Assembly (NCBI GenBank): GCA_024449915.1
Contig: JAMZAV010000807.1
Location: forward strand, 126,501 to 190,500
Length of the DNA: 64,000 nucleotides
Direction of reading: 5' to 3'
DNA from: Sweltsa coloradensis
Taxonomy: Eukaryota > Arthropoda > Insecta > Plecoptera > Chloroperlidae
This document shows positions 1 to 11,807 of the stretch, one piece after another. The notes under the pieces are model-generated. The model saw only the letters and a program-made list of their open reading frames with translations. It did no database searches and was not told where the DNA came from. Each line of letters begins with the position of its first letter. Position 1 is the stretch's first letter. The position numbers and the translations under genes were made by a program.

Positions 1-72
1 GTAATTCATTCAGCCACCCTCCTAGATATAACACCAGCTCGTTTTAACTCCTTCGACAAGTTAGCCTGAGTG

Positions 73-2406
73 TGTTATGTTCAAATTATCTTGAACCTAA
101 CTCTACGTAAATAGTTGCATTCCACCTTGACCCGGGCGGTACTAATGCATCAACTCACCCAGCTGAGTCAGAGAGATAACAGCTGACTTGTGCGACTGGT
201 AGGAAAGCAGACCCGATCGCGAGACAACTGTGTGACTGGACGGCGACCAGGGAGGTTGGTTACCGAGGGAACAGCTCGCTGTAGGATGCTACAGTGATTG
301 TGAGCCTAGACTTGGAGACTGCAGGCGACGTGGGGCCCGGAATATACGATTCCAGGCTAAGCCAGCATTCAACCCGAGCGTCATTAGACGGAACCTTCTT
401 CACAACCACTAATTCGGAAAGCCCTCGGGACGAACCATTGGAACCCTAGGACTTGCTGTCAAGGACTCGACCAATCCAGGTCATTCACTCGTACCGGACC
501 AGGCCACACCCAGGACCAGGAGGAAACAATTACGCGCCAGGCTAGGAACGCAAGTAATCAACGTACCTACCACCCCACTCCCAGGTATCACTGATAATTA
601 TTTAATTGGTCTGTACGGCCTACTTTTCTCCAAAGGCGAGATACTCGCCGTTGTGAGGTCATGTTATTAGGATATGTAAATGCACCCAACCCACCAGAGG
701 TGGGCAGAGCAATCTAACAATAGTGTGGAACCTAGTCAGTGCATAGCACCTGCTTTGACAAGTGAGGCCCTACTAATCTGAGAAGGCTTTATAATTGATG
801 TAACCATTTATTTATTAATATCACACCTTTATAATATTATGCTCCATTGTACCCTTGTGATCTACGACTCAGTATCTAGGCCTACTCTATTATATTAGTG
901 AGGGACCTAGTCAGTGCAATAGCACATGCTTTGACAAGTGAGGCCCTACTAATCTTAGAAGGCTGTATAACTGATAAGCATTCATTAATTAATCTCACAC
1001 CTTTGTAATATGATACCCCCTTATACTATTGTGTTATTTATTATTCACTATCTACTTTATTATATTGGTGAGGGACCTAGTCAGTGCGATAGCACATGCT
1101 TTGACAAGTGAGGCCCTACTAATCTTAGCAGGCTTTATAATTGAGGGAACCAGTGTATGAATCAAGCGTACATCTTTGTAATATGTTGCCCAATTGTCGG
1201 CCTACCATTGTAATTTATGACCCACTATTTAGGCCTACTCTCTTATATTAGTGAGGGACCTAGTCAGTGCAACAGCACATGGTTTATTTTTGACCAGAGA
1301 GGCCCTACTAATATAAGAAGGTTCTATAATTAACCATTGATCAGGTGTTATCACACCTTTGTAATATTATGCCCCATTGTACTATTGTGTTATTTATTAT
1401 TCACTATTTACCCTAGTATGTAAGGGAAGGACCCAGTCAGTGCAGAGCACATAGTTTGACAAGTGAGGCCCTACTATTATCAGTACGCTTTATTATTCTC
1501 AACTATTTAGTAAATATTATCATGTGTTTGTAATGTTATGCTCCATTATAATATTGTGGTTAATTATTATTCACTGTTTACTCTTATTAGTGTAGTACTC
1601 AGGCCGTGCAACTGCACATGAGTTGAACAAGCTAAGCCCTACTTTACAAGGAAGCTATCTCTTTATTAACTATAATGTGTGCTCATGTTCTTACAATGTT
1701 TTGTCGCCTATGGTAGACCCTAGTGATATTTTGTTATCTGGTATCCATGTTCCATTGCCAGGTTATGCAACCGGACATGGCCCTACTTTAATCTTGTAAC
1801 CAGGGTGAACAAAGTCTGATTCAATGTGTAGCACCGCCCGTACTAAGGCACCGTATACCCCTATTCAGCCGAGCCTAAGCCCACCGACTTCACTGAATGC
1901 TTCATGTACTAGTCTTGTTTGCAGACATCTAGGTCCTGCCCTCTTTTGTTCATGGTGGCGCTGTAGGGATATCGTGCGTTGGTTCGGAGCTGTGGCTCAT
2001 GCCCTTGGGCAATCGGTATCCTGTCAATTCATAATATTGGCCCCGGAATATTATTACTGTTCTGAAACCTTCTGTATACTCTATCTAGAGCATTACTATG
2101 ATCTTCTTTATGACCACACCTGTAACCCCTTGTACCTATTTTTCAAACAATATATATTAAGTTTTTGGTTAAATTGTAACAGTGAGTTCCCGCGTTCTTT
2201 ACCCCCTATTCCTCTCAAGGTTTCTTGGTTTTCCCTATTTCCCCCACCCTTCCATCATCGCCGGGGGGGAAAACAAAACCAAGTGGCGCCCTTTAAGCTC
2301 GCTATCAGCCACCCGGTCACCTATCTACCCACACCCCCACCACTGCAGCTAGCCGGCAACCCGCCTTTAAGGCTCAACCTTGTAGCACGAGATTTGGCGT
2401 GCGACA
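73..2406 (+). repeat. 5' LTR of the gypsy-type element
   Basis: This 2.33-kb LTR begins TGTTATG and ends GCGACA, the usual TG...CA borders, two bases before the primer site. It matches 7000-9147 almost throughout. Differences are mostly single-base insertions or deletions (for example an extra C near 337 and extra A bases near 418 and 2273) plus one whole extra ~170-bp internal repeat unit. Short open frames inside it (such as 1824-2465) share no recognisable domain and I treat them as chance. The first two bases (TG) are not conserved at the start of the 3' LTR, so the exact border is uncertain by two bases. Confidence 0.9.
731..1800 (+). repeat. Tandem array of ~170-bp units inside the 5' LTR
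   Basis: A unit starting CCTAGTCAGTGCA, followed by AGCACATGCTTTGACAAG and GAGGCCCTACTAAT, recurs at about 731, 906, 1076, 1259, 1432, 1601 and 1758. Spacing is 157-183 bp. The first four are close copies and the last three increasingly diverged. Each unit contains a short GTGC...GCAC inverted repeat. The array makes up nearly half of the LTR. Confidence 0.9.
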
Positions 2407-2408
2407 TT

Positions 2409-2423
2409 TGGCGCCCAACGTGG
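2409..2423 (+). other. Primer-binding site (tRNA-Lys type)
   Basis: TGGCGCCCAACGTGG begins two bases after the 5' LTR. It is complementary to the 3' end of animal tRNA-Lys(CUU) including CCA, as I remember that sequence. This is the expected minus-strand primer site and fixes the LTR end. Confidence 0.85.
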
Positions 2424-2482
2424 ATTTATGGTGTTTGGTATCTCGGCTTTCAAATTAGACATTAATTTTCCACTCGATTGCA

Positions 2483-3816
2483 ATGGAGGTTAATAGACTT
2501 TCAAAGAGTGAAATTGAATATGAGTTGAAATGTCGTGGTCTGGTCTGCGGCCACTGGTGCCGCAGACCAGTTGAGAAAGTCACTTCGTAGAGCAATTCGT
2601 GACCGACGACCAGTTAACACATGTGTTGGTGAACCGGAAAATGAGCTGGAATTATGCGAGCGGAATATAAACGAGATTCAGACTGAGCTGAGGAAATTTT
2701 CAGGGACGAGACGAGACCCACTGTATTGTAAATTAGATGCAAAAGTTACACATTACATTGGTCGAATTCAGAATGTAGATGTGAAGGCAGATGAGGAACT
2801 TTCAAAATGGAGGTCGACGTTACTAAAATTAACTATGGACGCGTATGAGGAGCTAGAATCAAGAGCAAAAAGTGATCAAGAGGATTCAGATGAAGAACTC
2901 ACTCCGGCACCGAACAATACAAACACTGCTACATTAGTGACAGAACAGAATCATGTAACTACGGACTCTGCTAGTACTTCGTTACGTAATGAAACTCCGG
3001 TTAAATTGAATACAAAGTCTATTCCCGTTTTGAAATGGAATTTAACTTTTTCGGGGGAAAAAGGTGTTAGCCTAGGGGCATTTCTGGAAAGAGTCTCGGA
3101 ACTCCGAGTTGCGCGCGGAATTACGGATTATGAACTCTGGGCATCAGCTGTTGATCTCTTTAGTGGACCTGCGCTAGTATGGTTCAGGGCAGCAAAATGC
3201 CGTTGTAGATCTTGGACCGAACTAGTCGCAGAACTAAAGCAAACATTTCAACCGGCGGATTACGAAGACTGCCTGTGGGAAGAAATTCGACTCCGAACTC
3301 AGGGGAAAGATGAGCAGATAGACATTTATGTAGCCATCATGGAAAATCTTTTTGCGCGTCTAGACTCACCAACCTCGGAAACCGAACGATTAAGAGTTAT
3401 GAGAAAGAATTTAGCCCCATACTACCAAGACAGGTTGTCCTTGCATGACATTAATACAATTCATGAACTTCTCACATTAGGACGTCGAGTGGAAGCAGGA
3501 CGGGTGCCGCACAGAGAAATACAATGCGCCCCCACCAAAAAACGCGACAATGGAGAAAGATCTAGCATATTCGAGGCGAACGTCAGAACTTGTCGAGGTT
3601 TCACACCAGGTTAGACAAGCCCACGTTTTAGAGGTATCACCACAGATAGCTAATAGGGGTAAAACAAAAGCATGTTGGAACTGTCAGGAACCAGGTCATC
3701 CGTATCGCAAATGTCCAAAACCCCTGACTCAATTCTGTTTAACTTGTGGCACTCCTGGTGTACAGTACGCCAACTGCAGGAAGTGTCATAAGGGAAACGC
3801 TACAGGGAGGAATTGA
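2483..3816 (+). pseudogene. gag: gag of the LTR element, frame-broken
   Basis: The likely start is ATG 2483, whose frame opens with a leucine-repeat-like Gag start (LSKSEIEYELKCRGL). That frame is lost near 2550, and the continuation lies in the frame open from 2535 to 3614. The 3550-3816 frame carries one good CCHC zinc knuckle (CX2CX4HX4C, CWNCQEPGHPYRKC) and a second, degenerate one lacking the histidine. Gag forms the particle shell and the knuckles bind RNA. The frame changes mean no single Gag product. The 3550-3614 overlap of two frames marks the second break. Confidence 0.85.
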
Positions 3817-4301
3817 AAGACTGTCGATATCTTCCTCCCGTAGTCTTGTGAAAACATCTGCGGCAGAATGGGATAAGTGGCTACGGCATGTTTCTGATTT
3901 CATCAAGATTAAACCCTCGATTGATTATCTACTCCAAACACAAAACCGAGATGATAGATTGTACCTCAACGTCAAGATATTAGATTGTCAATTCTCGGGA
4001 TTGCTGGATTCAGGGGCTTCGCGTTCGATACTTGGACAAAAGGCTTAGACCACATGCAGAGACTGGGGTTGGAAATGAAAAGACACTGGGCATAGCCAAG
4101 TGAAGGTTGCTAATGGACATTTTTTGCCAGGTGTTAGGATTCATGAACATCCCTATGGAATTGGAAGGTTCCATCCATAACATTGAGGTGATGGTCGTTC
4201 CCTCTGTGAAACAACCACTAATTCTTGGATTAGATTTTTGGAGAAAGGTGAAACTCCTTCCGAATTTTGTCAATCACACATGGACATTCGCCCACGACTG
4301 A
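3817..4301 (+). pseudogene. pol: pol: aspartic protease segment, broken
   Basis: The active-site motif LLDSGAS (Asp codon at 4007-4009) and the C-terminal LILGLDFW motif (about 4222-4245) identify a retropepsin. A stop (TAG 4046-4048) and a frame change separate the two halves, so the fold cannot be made. It lies directly downstream of the Gag zinc knuckles, as expected in gypsy elements. Confidence 0.8.
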
Positions 4302-4354
4302 CGAGTGCTATGTCAATGAAGTTGTGTTGACAAAGAACATATATCCAACGAACA

Positions 4355-5720
4355 GTGTATGGAACTAGATTTCTGGTAGCCCGGAACTTCGAACAAATGG
4401 GTACATCACTTGGTCAGACAACCTTAGTTCAACACAAAATAGACACAGGGACAGCTGAACCTATAAAACAGCGTTATTACCCACTTTCACCGGTCAAACA
4501 GGCACAGATGGATGCGGAATTAGACCATATGCTACAACTGGGAGTGGTGGTTCCATCAAAAAGCCGTGGTCATCCCCAGCTCTTCTGGTTGGCAAGTCTG
4601 ATGGCACCTCACGATTTGTGGTAGATTACCGGAAGGTGAATAAAGTAAACGAAACGGGATGCGTATCCCATTCCTTACGTTAACTCAATTTTAGACAGAC
4701 TTCGAGATGCTCGTTTCCTTACCTCCCTCGATCTTAAAAGCGCTTATTGGCAGGTACCAGTAGACCCCAAAAGTCGAGAGAAGACAGCTTTTACTATCCC
4801 GTCACGAGGTTTGTTCGAGTTTACCAGGATGCCGTTCGGCCTACATAATTCTCCAGCGACTTGGCAGAGACTGATAGACCGCATATTAAGATCAGATCTC
4901 GAGCCGTACGTTTTTGTCTATCTTGATGACATCATTATCTGCACTTCCACCTTCCAAAAGCATCTGGAGGTGTTGGAAGAAGTCTTTCGGAGGTTAATAG
5001 AAGCTAATTTAACACTGAATCGTGAAAAATGTAAGTTTTGCAGGTCAGAGCTAAAGTATCTGGGATACGTTGTCGATTCCATGGGTTTGCACTGCGATCC
5101 GGAGAAAGTGGCAGCCATATCGGACTATCCAGCACCCAAAACACTGACGGAACTTCGTCGATTTATCGGTATGACCTCGTGGTACCGAAGATTCGTTCCA
5201 GGATTTTCTACCATTATAGGCCCGTTGACTAAGCTGACGCACAAGAACCAAAAGTTTGCATGGAATGCTGAAGCGCAAGAAGCCTTCCAGGACTTAAAAG
5301 GAAAATTGATCACAGCACCGATTCTTTCCTGCCCGGATTTCTCACGAAAGTTTTGCGTTCAAACGGATGCATCGAACTATGGCTTAGGTGCAGTGCTAAG
5401 TCAAATGCATGACGATGGGGAAAGTAGTAGCCTTCGCCAGTAGAACCTTAACTAACAACGAGAAAAAGTTTCAGCAACAGAGAAAGAGTGCTTAGCTGTT
5501 GTTGGGCCATTGAAAAGTATCGGCCTTACATAGAAGGAAGTGAATTCACCGTTATCACGGACCACCATAGTTTGATCTGGCTCCAAAACTTACAAGATCC
5601 GACAGGTAGATTAGCTCGCTGGGCGCTACGGCTTCAACCGTATAACTATCAAATAATTCATCGCAAAGGGAAGGACAATGTTGTACCTGACGCACTCTCG
5701 AGGTCCGTACCAGTTGATCT
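4355..5720 (+). pseudogene. pol: pol: reverse transcriptase and RNase H, broken
   Basis: RT begins with the HKIDTGTAEPIKQRYYPLSP region (4428 on), passes the FVVDYR and LTSLDLKSAYWQV motifs (about 4610-4755) and MPFGLHNSPATWQR (4829 on), and has the catalytic YLDD at about 4919-4930. RNase H follows, with TDASNYGLGAVLSQ (about 5363) and TDHHSL (about 5557), ending near DALSR (about 5690). Frame changes occur near 4600, 4655 and 5430-5490. YLDD itself is intact. Spacing and motifs are those of Ty3/gypsy Pol. Confidence 0.9.
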
Positions 5721-6952
5721 TATCACTCTTCCGGATACGATACAGGATCCTTGGTACCAGAAAACCCTTCTTCGTGTCAAGAACAAACCTTTAGACTACC
5801 CAAAATGGAATGTTGACAAGGACTGTTTATATAAGCTAAACGGGACTTGGAAGATGGTTGTTCCAAAAGAGTCACGCCCGGCAGTATTTGAAGAATGTCA
5901 TGATGATGCAACAGCAGGTCACTTGGCATATGGAAAACCTACAAAAGAATTTGTAACTCATACTATTGGCCGAAAATGAAGTCCGACGTGTCCAGATATG
6001 TTAACAAATGCTCCGTTTGTCTGCAGTATAAACCGGAAAGACAACTACCAGCAGGACTTATGGGTCGATGCAAGAACGTTAGCAAACCCTGGCAGCTAAT
6101 TTCTTCTGACCTTCTTGGACCGTTTCCGCGTTCGAAGAAAGGGAATAAGTATCTCCTTGTTATTGCAGATTGGTTTACCAAATACACTCTGATCTTTCCT
6201 CTACGGGCAGCTAACGCCAAAAGCATAGTTCGCCACATGGAAGAAGATGTTTTCCTGATCTATGGAGCTCCACAAACCATTGTATGTGACAATGGGTCTC
6301 AGTATGCAGGCAAGGAAATGAAACATCTAGCTACGCAATATCAATCGAAAATATTCTTCAATGCTCGCTACCATCCACAAAACAATCCCTCGGAACGGAT
6401 TAATCAAGTTTCCCGAAGACCATGATTGCATCATACGTGAAGGATAATCACCAAACATGGGACCAAAACATCCATAAATTTGGTTATGCGATTCGAACGG
6501 CACACCATGAAGTTACAGGTTACACGCCGGTATACCTTAACTTTGGAAGAGAAATTTACACATCAGGCAGAGCACATGGAGACTACCAGGGTGACTTGGA
6601 CAATCCCACTTGCACGTCGAGGGAGGATTGGGCCCAAGAAATTAAATCACTTCAAGCAACATATCGGACAGTGACCGATAGGATTGTTAAGGGACATGAC
6701 GAAAATGCTAAACGGTACAATCTACGCCGCAGACCAGTCACCTATGAGGTTGGCCAGATAGTTTACAAGAAAAATTATGCACAGTCTGATGCAGCAGCAA
6801 ACTTTTCAGCAAAGTTAGCCCCAAAGTTTGTAGGACCTTTTGTAATCAAGTCCAAGTTGTCTCCACTAGTTTTCGAGTTGGTTAACAACAGAAATAAAAG
6901 CATTGGGTATTGGCATGTTTGTGAACTTCGAAAGTCTCCAGAAAATAAATAA
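5721..6952 (+). pseudogene. pol: pol: integrase, broken
   Basis: The N-terminal HHCC zinc motif (H...H about 5899-5925, CSVC about 6010) is followed by the DDE catalytic core: Asp in SSDLLGPF (about 6105), Asp in CDNGSQ (about 6288) and Glu in PSERIN (about 6391). The C-terminal region holds a GPFVIKSKLSPLVFEL segment and stops at 6950-6952. Frame changes lie near 5965 and 6420. Integrase joins the cDNA to host DNA. All three acidic residues remain, although the frame is broken. Confidence 0.9.
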
Positions 6953-6983
6953 AACTAATTGTTCGTCATGACACTATGTCTGT

Positions 6984-6999
6984 AAGGAGAGGGGAGGGA
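6984..6999 (+). other. Polypurine tract
   Basis: A run of 16 purines (AAGGAGAGGGGAGGGA) lies directly before the 3' LTR. It is the expected plus-strand primer. Confidence 0.85.
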
Positions 7000-9147
7000 T
7001 TATGTTCAAATTATCTTGAACCTAACTCTACGTAAATAGTTGCATTCCACCTTGACCCGGGCGGTACTAATGCATCAACTCACCCAGCTGAGTCAGAGAG
7101 ATAACAGCTGACTTGTGCGACTGGTAGGAAAGCAGACCCGATCGCGAGACAACTGTGTGACTGGACGGCGACCAGGGAGGTTGTTACTGAGGGAACAGCT
7201 CGCTGTAGGATGCTACAGTGATTGTGAGCCTAGACTTGGAGACTGCAGGCGACGTGGGGCCGGAATATACGATTCCAGGCTAAGCCAGCATTCAACCCGA
7301 GCGTCATTAGACGGAACCTTCTTCACAACCACTAATTCGGAGCCCTCGGGACGAACCATTGGAACCCTAGGACTTGCTGTCAAGGACTCGACCAATCCAG
7401 GTCATTCACTCGTACCGGACCAGGCCACACCCAGGACCAGGAGGAAACAATTACGCGCCAGGCTAGGAACGCAAGTAATCAACGTACCTACCACCCCACT
7501 CCCAGGTATCACTGATATTATTTAATTGGTCTGTACGGCCTACTTTTCTCCAAAGGCGAGATACTCGCCGTTGTGAGGTCATGTTATTAGGATATGTAAA
7601 TGCACACAACCCACCAGAGGTGGGCAGAGCAATCTAACAATAGTGTGGAACCTAGTCAGTGCATAGCACCTGCTTTGACAAGTGAGGCCCTACTAATCTG
7701 AGAAGGCTTTATAATTGATGTAACCATTTATTTATTAATATCACACCTTTATAATATTATGCTCCATTGTACCCTTGTGATCTACGACTCAGTATCTAGG
7801 CCTACTCTATTATATTAGTGAGGGACCTAGTCAGTGCAATAGCACATGCTTTGACAAGTGAGGCCCTACTAATCTTAGAAGGCTGTATAACTGCTAAGAA
7901 TTCATTAATTAATCTACCACCTTTGTAATATGATACCCCCTTATACTATTGTGTTATTTATTATTCACTATCTACTTTATTATATTGGTGAGGGACCTAG
8001 TCAGTGCGATAGCACATGCTTTGACAAGTGAGGCCCTACTAATCTTAGCAGGCTTTATAATTGATTGAACCATTTATTAATCAATCTTACATCTTTGTAA
8101 TATGTTGCCCAATTGTCGGCCTACCATTGTAATTTATGACCCACTATTTAGGCCTACTCTCTTATATTAGTGAGGGACCTAGTCAGTGCAACAGCACATG
8201 GTTTATTTTTGACCAGAGAGGCCCTACTAATATAAGAAGGCTTTATTATTCTCAACTATTTAGTAAATATTATCATGTGTTTGTAATGTTATGCTCCATT
8301 ATAATATTGTGGTAATTATTATTCACTGTTTACTCTTATTAGTGTAGTACTCAGGCCGTGCAACTGCACATGAGTTGAACAAGCTAAGCCCTACTTTACA
8401 AGGAAGCTATCTCTTTATTAACTATAATGTGTGCTCATGTTCTTACAATGTTTTGTCTCCTATGGTAGACCCTAGTGATATTTTGTTATCTGGTATCCAT
8501 GTTCCATTGCCAGGTTATGCAACCGGACATGGCCCTACTTTAATCTTAACAAAGTCTGATTTCAATGTGTAGCACCGCCCGTACTAAGGCACCGTATACC
8601 CCTATTCAGCCGAGCCTAAGTCACCGACTTCACTGAATGCTTTCATGTACTAGTCTTGTTTGCAGACATCTAGGTCCTGCCCTCTTTTGTTCATGGTGGC
8701 GCTGTAGGGATATCGTGCGTTGGTTCGGAGCTGTGGCTCATGCCCTTGGGCAATCGGTATCCTGTCAATTCATAATATTGGCCCCGGAATATTATTACTG
8801 TTCTGAAACCTTCTGTATACTCTATCTAGAGCATTACTATGATCTTCTTTATGACCACACCTGTAACTACCTTGTACCTATTTTTCAAACAATATATAAT
8901 TAAGTTTTTGGTTAAATTGTAACAGTGAGTTCCCGCGTTCTTTACCCCCTATTCCTCTTCAAGGTTTCTTGGTTTTCCTATTTCCCCCACCTTCCATCAT
9001 CGCCGGAGGGGAACAAAACCAAGTGGCGCCCTTTAAGCTCGCTATCAGCCACCCGGGTCACCTATCTACCCACACCCCCACCACTGCAGCTAGCCGGCAA
9101 CCCGCCTTTAAGGCTCAACCTTGTAGCACGAGATTTGGCGTGCGACA
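7000..9147 (+). repeat. 3' LTR of the gypsy-type element
   Basis: This 2.15-kb direct copy of 73-2406 ends GCGACA and is followed by AGTG. It is about 186 bp shorter than the 5' LTR, mainly because one ~170-bp tandem unit is missing. Its first bases read GA where the 5' LTR has TG. Otherwise identity is high, which suggests a fairly recent insertion, in contrast with the many frame breaks in pol. Confidence 0.9.
7651..8545 (+). repeat. Tandem array of ~170-bp units inside the 3' LTR
   Basis: Units start at about 7651, 7826, 7996, 8179, 8352 and 8508. Compared with the 5' LTR, the fifth unit (about 1320-1488 there) is absent. The junction AATATAAGAAGGCTTTATTA near 8231-8250 joins the end of the fourth unit to the end of the fifth. 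Confidence 0.85.
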
Positions 9148-9796
9148 AGTGATATGATATGATGCTCCATTTTATAAATTATGAAAACCAAGTGTTGGGA
9201 GGGTGTTCTTTATTTTAATTGCTTCTACCGGTACATTATAATGCAGGCGTTGCATAGCTCGGCATAGACCTAATGAATTTGCACGCACTATTATTTATAT
9301 TATTAAAACAAAGAATGCAAAGTGCAAAGAAAATTTTGACAAGATGTGCAACGATGCAGTAACGGGGCAAAGTGAAGTTATGTTTTTATAACGAGCAAAA
9401 GTAGAAGATTCAGAAGCTTGGCCCTTCTTTGAGATCACAATTGCTTTGGAGTGTGTATCGTTTAGATGTATTTTTAGTGGGTGTTACAAGTTTTGTTGTA
9501 TGCGTGGGATTGAGTCAACAAAGTATGTGTAGATTGCAGTGTTGGGGAGTACCTAGATACATGTATCTAGAATTCTAGATCATAGATACTACATTGTGTG
9601 TACCTTTACCTATACCTGTTCGCTCTGATGAAGTGGACTGTTAGTTCAATCGCTAGATTAGTGAAATGGCTTGCTTATAACATCTGAATTAATAAAATAA
9701 CACTAATGATTGAATTAGGCCTACGTATATAATATTATCTGTAATGGATGTGTTCTTCTGGTTACAAAATGTCTGGCAAATGAGCGTGACGCAATG
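9148..9796. other. Spacer with a decayed fragment of the 18-kb foldback repeat
   Basis: I see no gene. 9330-9515 resembles the right arm of the foldback element at 18126-18290: shared AGCTTGGCC, GAGTGTGT, TGTATTTTT, ACAAGTTTT and TGTGGGAT-like blocks in the same order. It is a weak, diverged copy. Confidence 0.45.
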
Positions 9797-9901
9797 CCTA
9801 ACAGCATAAAGAAGGAGGAAAGGGAGGCTCGTCTCTACTGGTTGACTAGATCAAGCATGATGGCATCATAGGCCAAATGTGAGCATTTGAGAAGAAGAAG
9901 T
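9797..9901 (+). mobile_element. 3' tail of a non-LTR retrotransposon (5'-truncated)
   Basis: The stretch ending GATGGCATCATAGGCCAAA...GAGCATTTGAGAAGAAGAAG matches the 3' end of the LINE at 30612-33010 read on its own strand (GTCTCTACTG, GCATGATGGC, TAGGCCAAA, a GAAGAAG tail). Only about 105 bp are left, the usual result of 5' truncation during target-primed insertion. Differences suggest a related but separate family. Confidence 0.65.
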
Positions 9902-10287
9902 AAGAAATGGTTGGACTGTTGTCCCTAGTTACTAAATATCAACAACATAAATGGGGCCTTCTAAAAGTTAATGTCAAGGTCTCTTAAATTGTATTGCGAG
10001 TACAAACAATACCTAGATAGGCCTACTAATAAAAAATTATACGTGTACCCTACCTGTAGCCCTATCTAGATACTTTTTTTGTGTATCTCCAGCAAGTTCA
10101 GATAAACAAAGGTGCAAGATACTTTTTACTGAATTACCGGTACTGAATTTATTAAGTCTGTATTATGTAGGGCCTAGGCCTATGTTAATAGGTCTAAAAT
10201 TCTAGAGGTTGGTTTATTAGGTCACAACCATTTGATCATAATGTTCCAGTGTAGCCTAGAGGATATGGGGATCGAGGAAAATCCCAA
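9902..10287. other. Spacer, nothing recognised
   Basis: AT-rich sequence with scattered TAGGCCTA motifs. I see no coding or structured element. Confidence 0.5.
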
Positions 10288-10480
10288 ACTGGTCAGAACC
10301 AGCCATGGTCAGGGCGAGGGAACGCTGGAAGTTTTTCACGTCGCCGGCCGGAGCTCGCCTCTAGTTTCGGGGAGTAAAATACTTCCCTTCATACTAGCTG
10401 ATGTTTGCAAGATGGACTTTCCTCTTTTCTCGCCGTTTACGATATCTGTGCCAAATTCTACCTCCGACCCAGGCGTTATA
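10288..10480 (+). repeat. Dispersed repeat, GAGCTCGCCTCTAG family
   Basis: Contains CTGGTCAGAACCAGCCA, CACGTCG, GGAGCTCGCCTCTAGTTT and GGGGAGTA blocks, also found in the same order at 61777-62060, partly at 52985-53080 and, inverted, at 43690-43870. The open frame 10232-10525 runs through it but resembles no protein I know, so it is probably chance coding over a repeat. Confidence 0.6.
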
Positions 10481-10646
10481 GTAAAATTAATAAATCTTGA
10501 ATTTAGATTAGGGGCCTATCTATAAATTTCTTGAGTGCCGTTTAAATATAGGCTACAATCGTATTGTAAAATCAATATTGATTCTTCAAATTCACGGGGA
10601 AAAAATGATTGAATCAAATTATATTGAACTAGTAGGCACTATGTAA

Positions 10647-11148
10647 AGCCGCGTTCACATAAAGTGATTAAGACTATGGTTTAAAGTTGAACAATGTGAT
10701 TTACGTGGAAGCGTTCACACAGATGGCTAATGTCTAAGAACTATGACTAAGCTGTGATTAAGAAAGATAACTATCGTTCATCTTCTTAGTCACTTGATAG
10801 TAACAACCTATCAACGGTCGCTACGTCACAACGATACGGCCAATGAAATCATTGCTACACAAGTCAAATGTTGTCTGTTATTTACTTGCCTAGTAATTTA
10901 ATTTTAAATTGACTGTTTCCGCTTCGGTTCTGCTTCCTGTTGGTTCTGACGTCTTAAAAATTAGGTTAGGTTTGACAACACATCATAGATGATTTTGAAG
11001 ATTCTTTCAACGAGTTTGTTGGAATCGAGTGCGAGTATGACTAAGTTAGGGGGCTGAGCCGACGTTCTAACGTTAGTCAGGTGTTAGTCTTAGTTATTAA
11101 TCAATAAACATTAAACCATAGTCTTAATCATTTTATGTGCACGCGCCT
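10647..11148. mobile_element. Harbinger/PIF-like MITE
   Basis: About 40-bp imperfect terminal inverted repeats: 10647-10686 (AGCCGCGTTCACATAAAGTG...) against 11109-11148. The core ATTAAGACTATGGTTTAA is identical in both. TAA flanks each end (10644-10646, 11149-11151), fitting the 3-bp TWA target duplication of the PIF/Harbinger superfamily, and termini near GGCGCGTTCACA are common in that group. About 500 bp, no coding. Confidence 0.75.
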
Positions 11149-11151
11149 TAA

Positions 11152-11799
11152 CTAAAACTTTTGTAACTTGTCTAAGACTAGGGAGGATAGGCCTAGGCCT
11201 ATTCTCCCATTTGGGCAAAAAAATATCTCTGTGACGATGGAAACTACAAAAATAATATGGAAAACATTTAAACTCGAGTAGGCAGGTATAGGGTTATATT
11301 AGTTTATCAATGGTCTCTAGGTCTACAAACCCAAGGAAATAAGACAGTGCACGCATTGTTACGATGTAGGGCCTAATAACTTTTTAATATTCTTAATTTC
11401 CCCTCAAGATATCCTCATATTCCTTGTGATCGTATCATAGGTAGACTTCTATTCATATAATAATCGTACGTATTTAATTATCGGTATTTATTTTAAAAAG
11501 TAGGCCTACCTTTATGTGTCTTCCAGGTAGGCCTACTTTACTCAGTAGGCCTACTATCTTGTATCTTTAACTAGGCCCTAGATACATTTTGTAAAATGTG
11601 GGGAAGACTGAGGTTCTATCCTCAGTTGATACAATTTTTATATGTTAGGCCTACTGTAGGCATATCAAAGACTAAAACTCAGGAATTTCATGATCAATTT
11701 AAACATTCCTTGTTATAGGCCTACAATTAAACACTAGCCTACATTATTATTTCATCACGGAAGTGACGGAACCCTATTAGGCCTACATTTTTAGATTGC
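11152..11799. other. Spacer rich in TAGGCCTA motifs
   Basis: I see no gene. The palindrome AGGCCT occurs many times, often as TAGGCCTAC. No other structure is clear. Confidence 0.5.
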
Positions 11800-11807
11800 C
11801 TTGCGCA

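Larger units (their letters stand above)
73..9147 (+). mobile_element. Ty3/gypsy-type LTR retrotransposon, complete in outline but inactivated
   Basis: Seen: two long direct repeats (73-2406 and 7000-9147) flank an internal region with, in order, a primer-binding site, gag with a zinc knuckle, aspartic protease (DSGA), reverse transcriptase (YLDD), RNase H and integrase (DDE), then a polypurine tract. The PR-RT-RH-IN order is that of Ty3/gypsy elements. No envelope-like frame follows integrase. The 4-bp sequence AGTG lies just before the 5' LTR (69-72) and just after the 3' LTR (9148-9151), which fits a target-site duplication. gag and pol are split by several frame changes and stops, so this copy cannot move by itself. 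About half of its length is LTR, an unusually large share. Confidence 0.95.

Noticed and set aside
731..1800. CRISPR-like array
   Set aside because: Units are ~170 bp, similar along their whole length, and lie within LTRs. There are no short repeats with unique spacers.
1824..2465. 213-codon open frame inside the 5' LTR (echo at 8637-9152)
   Set aside because: It lies within the LTR, shifts frame between the two LTR copies, and shows no known domain. Open by chance.
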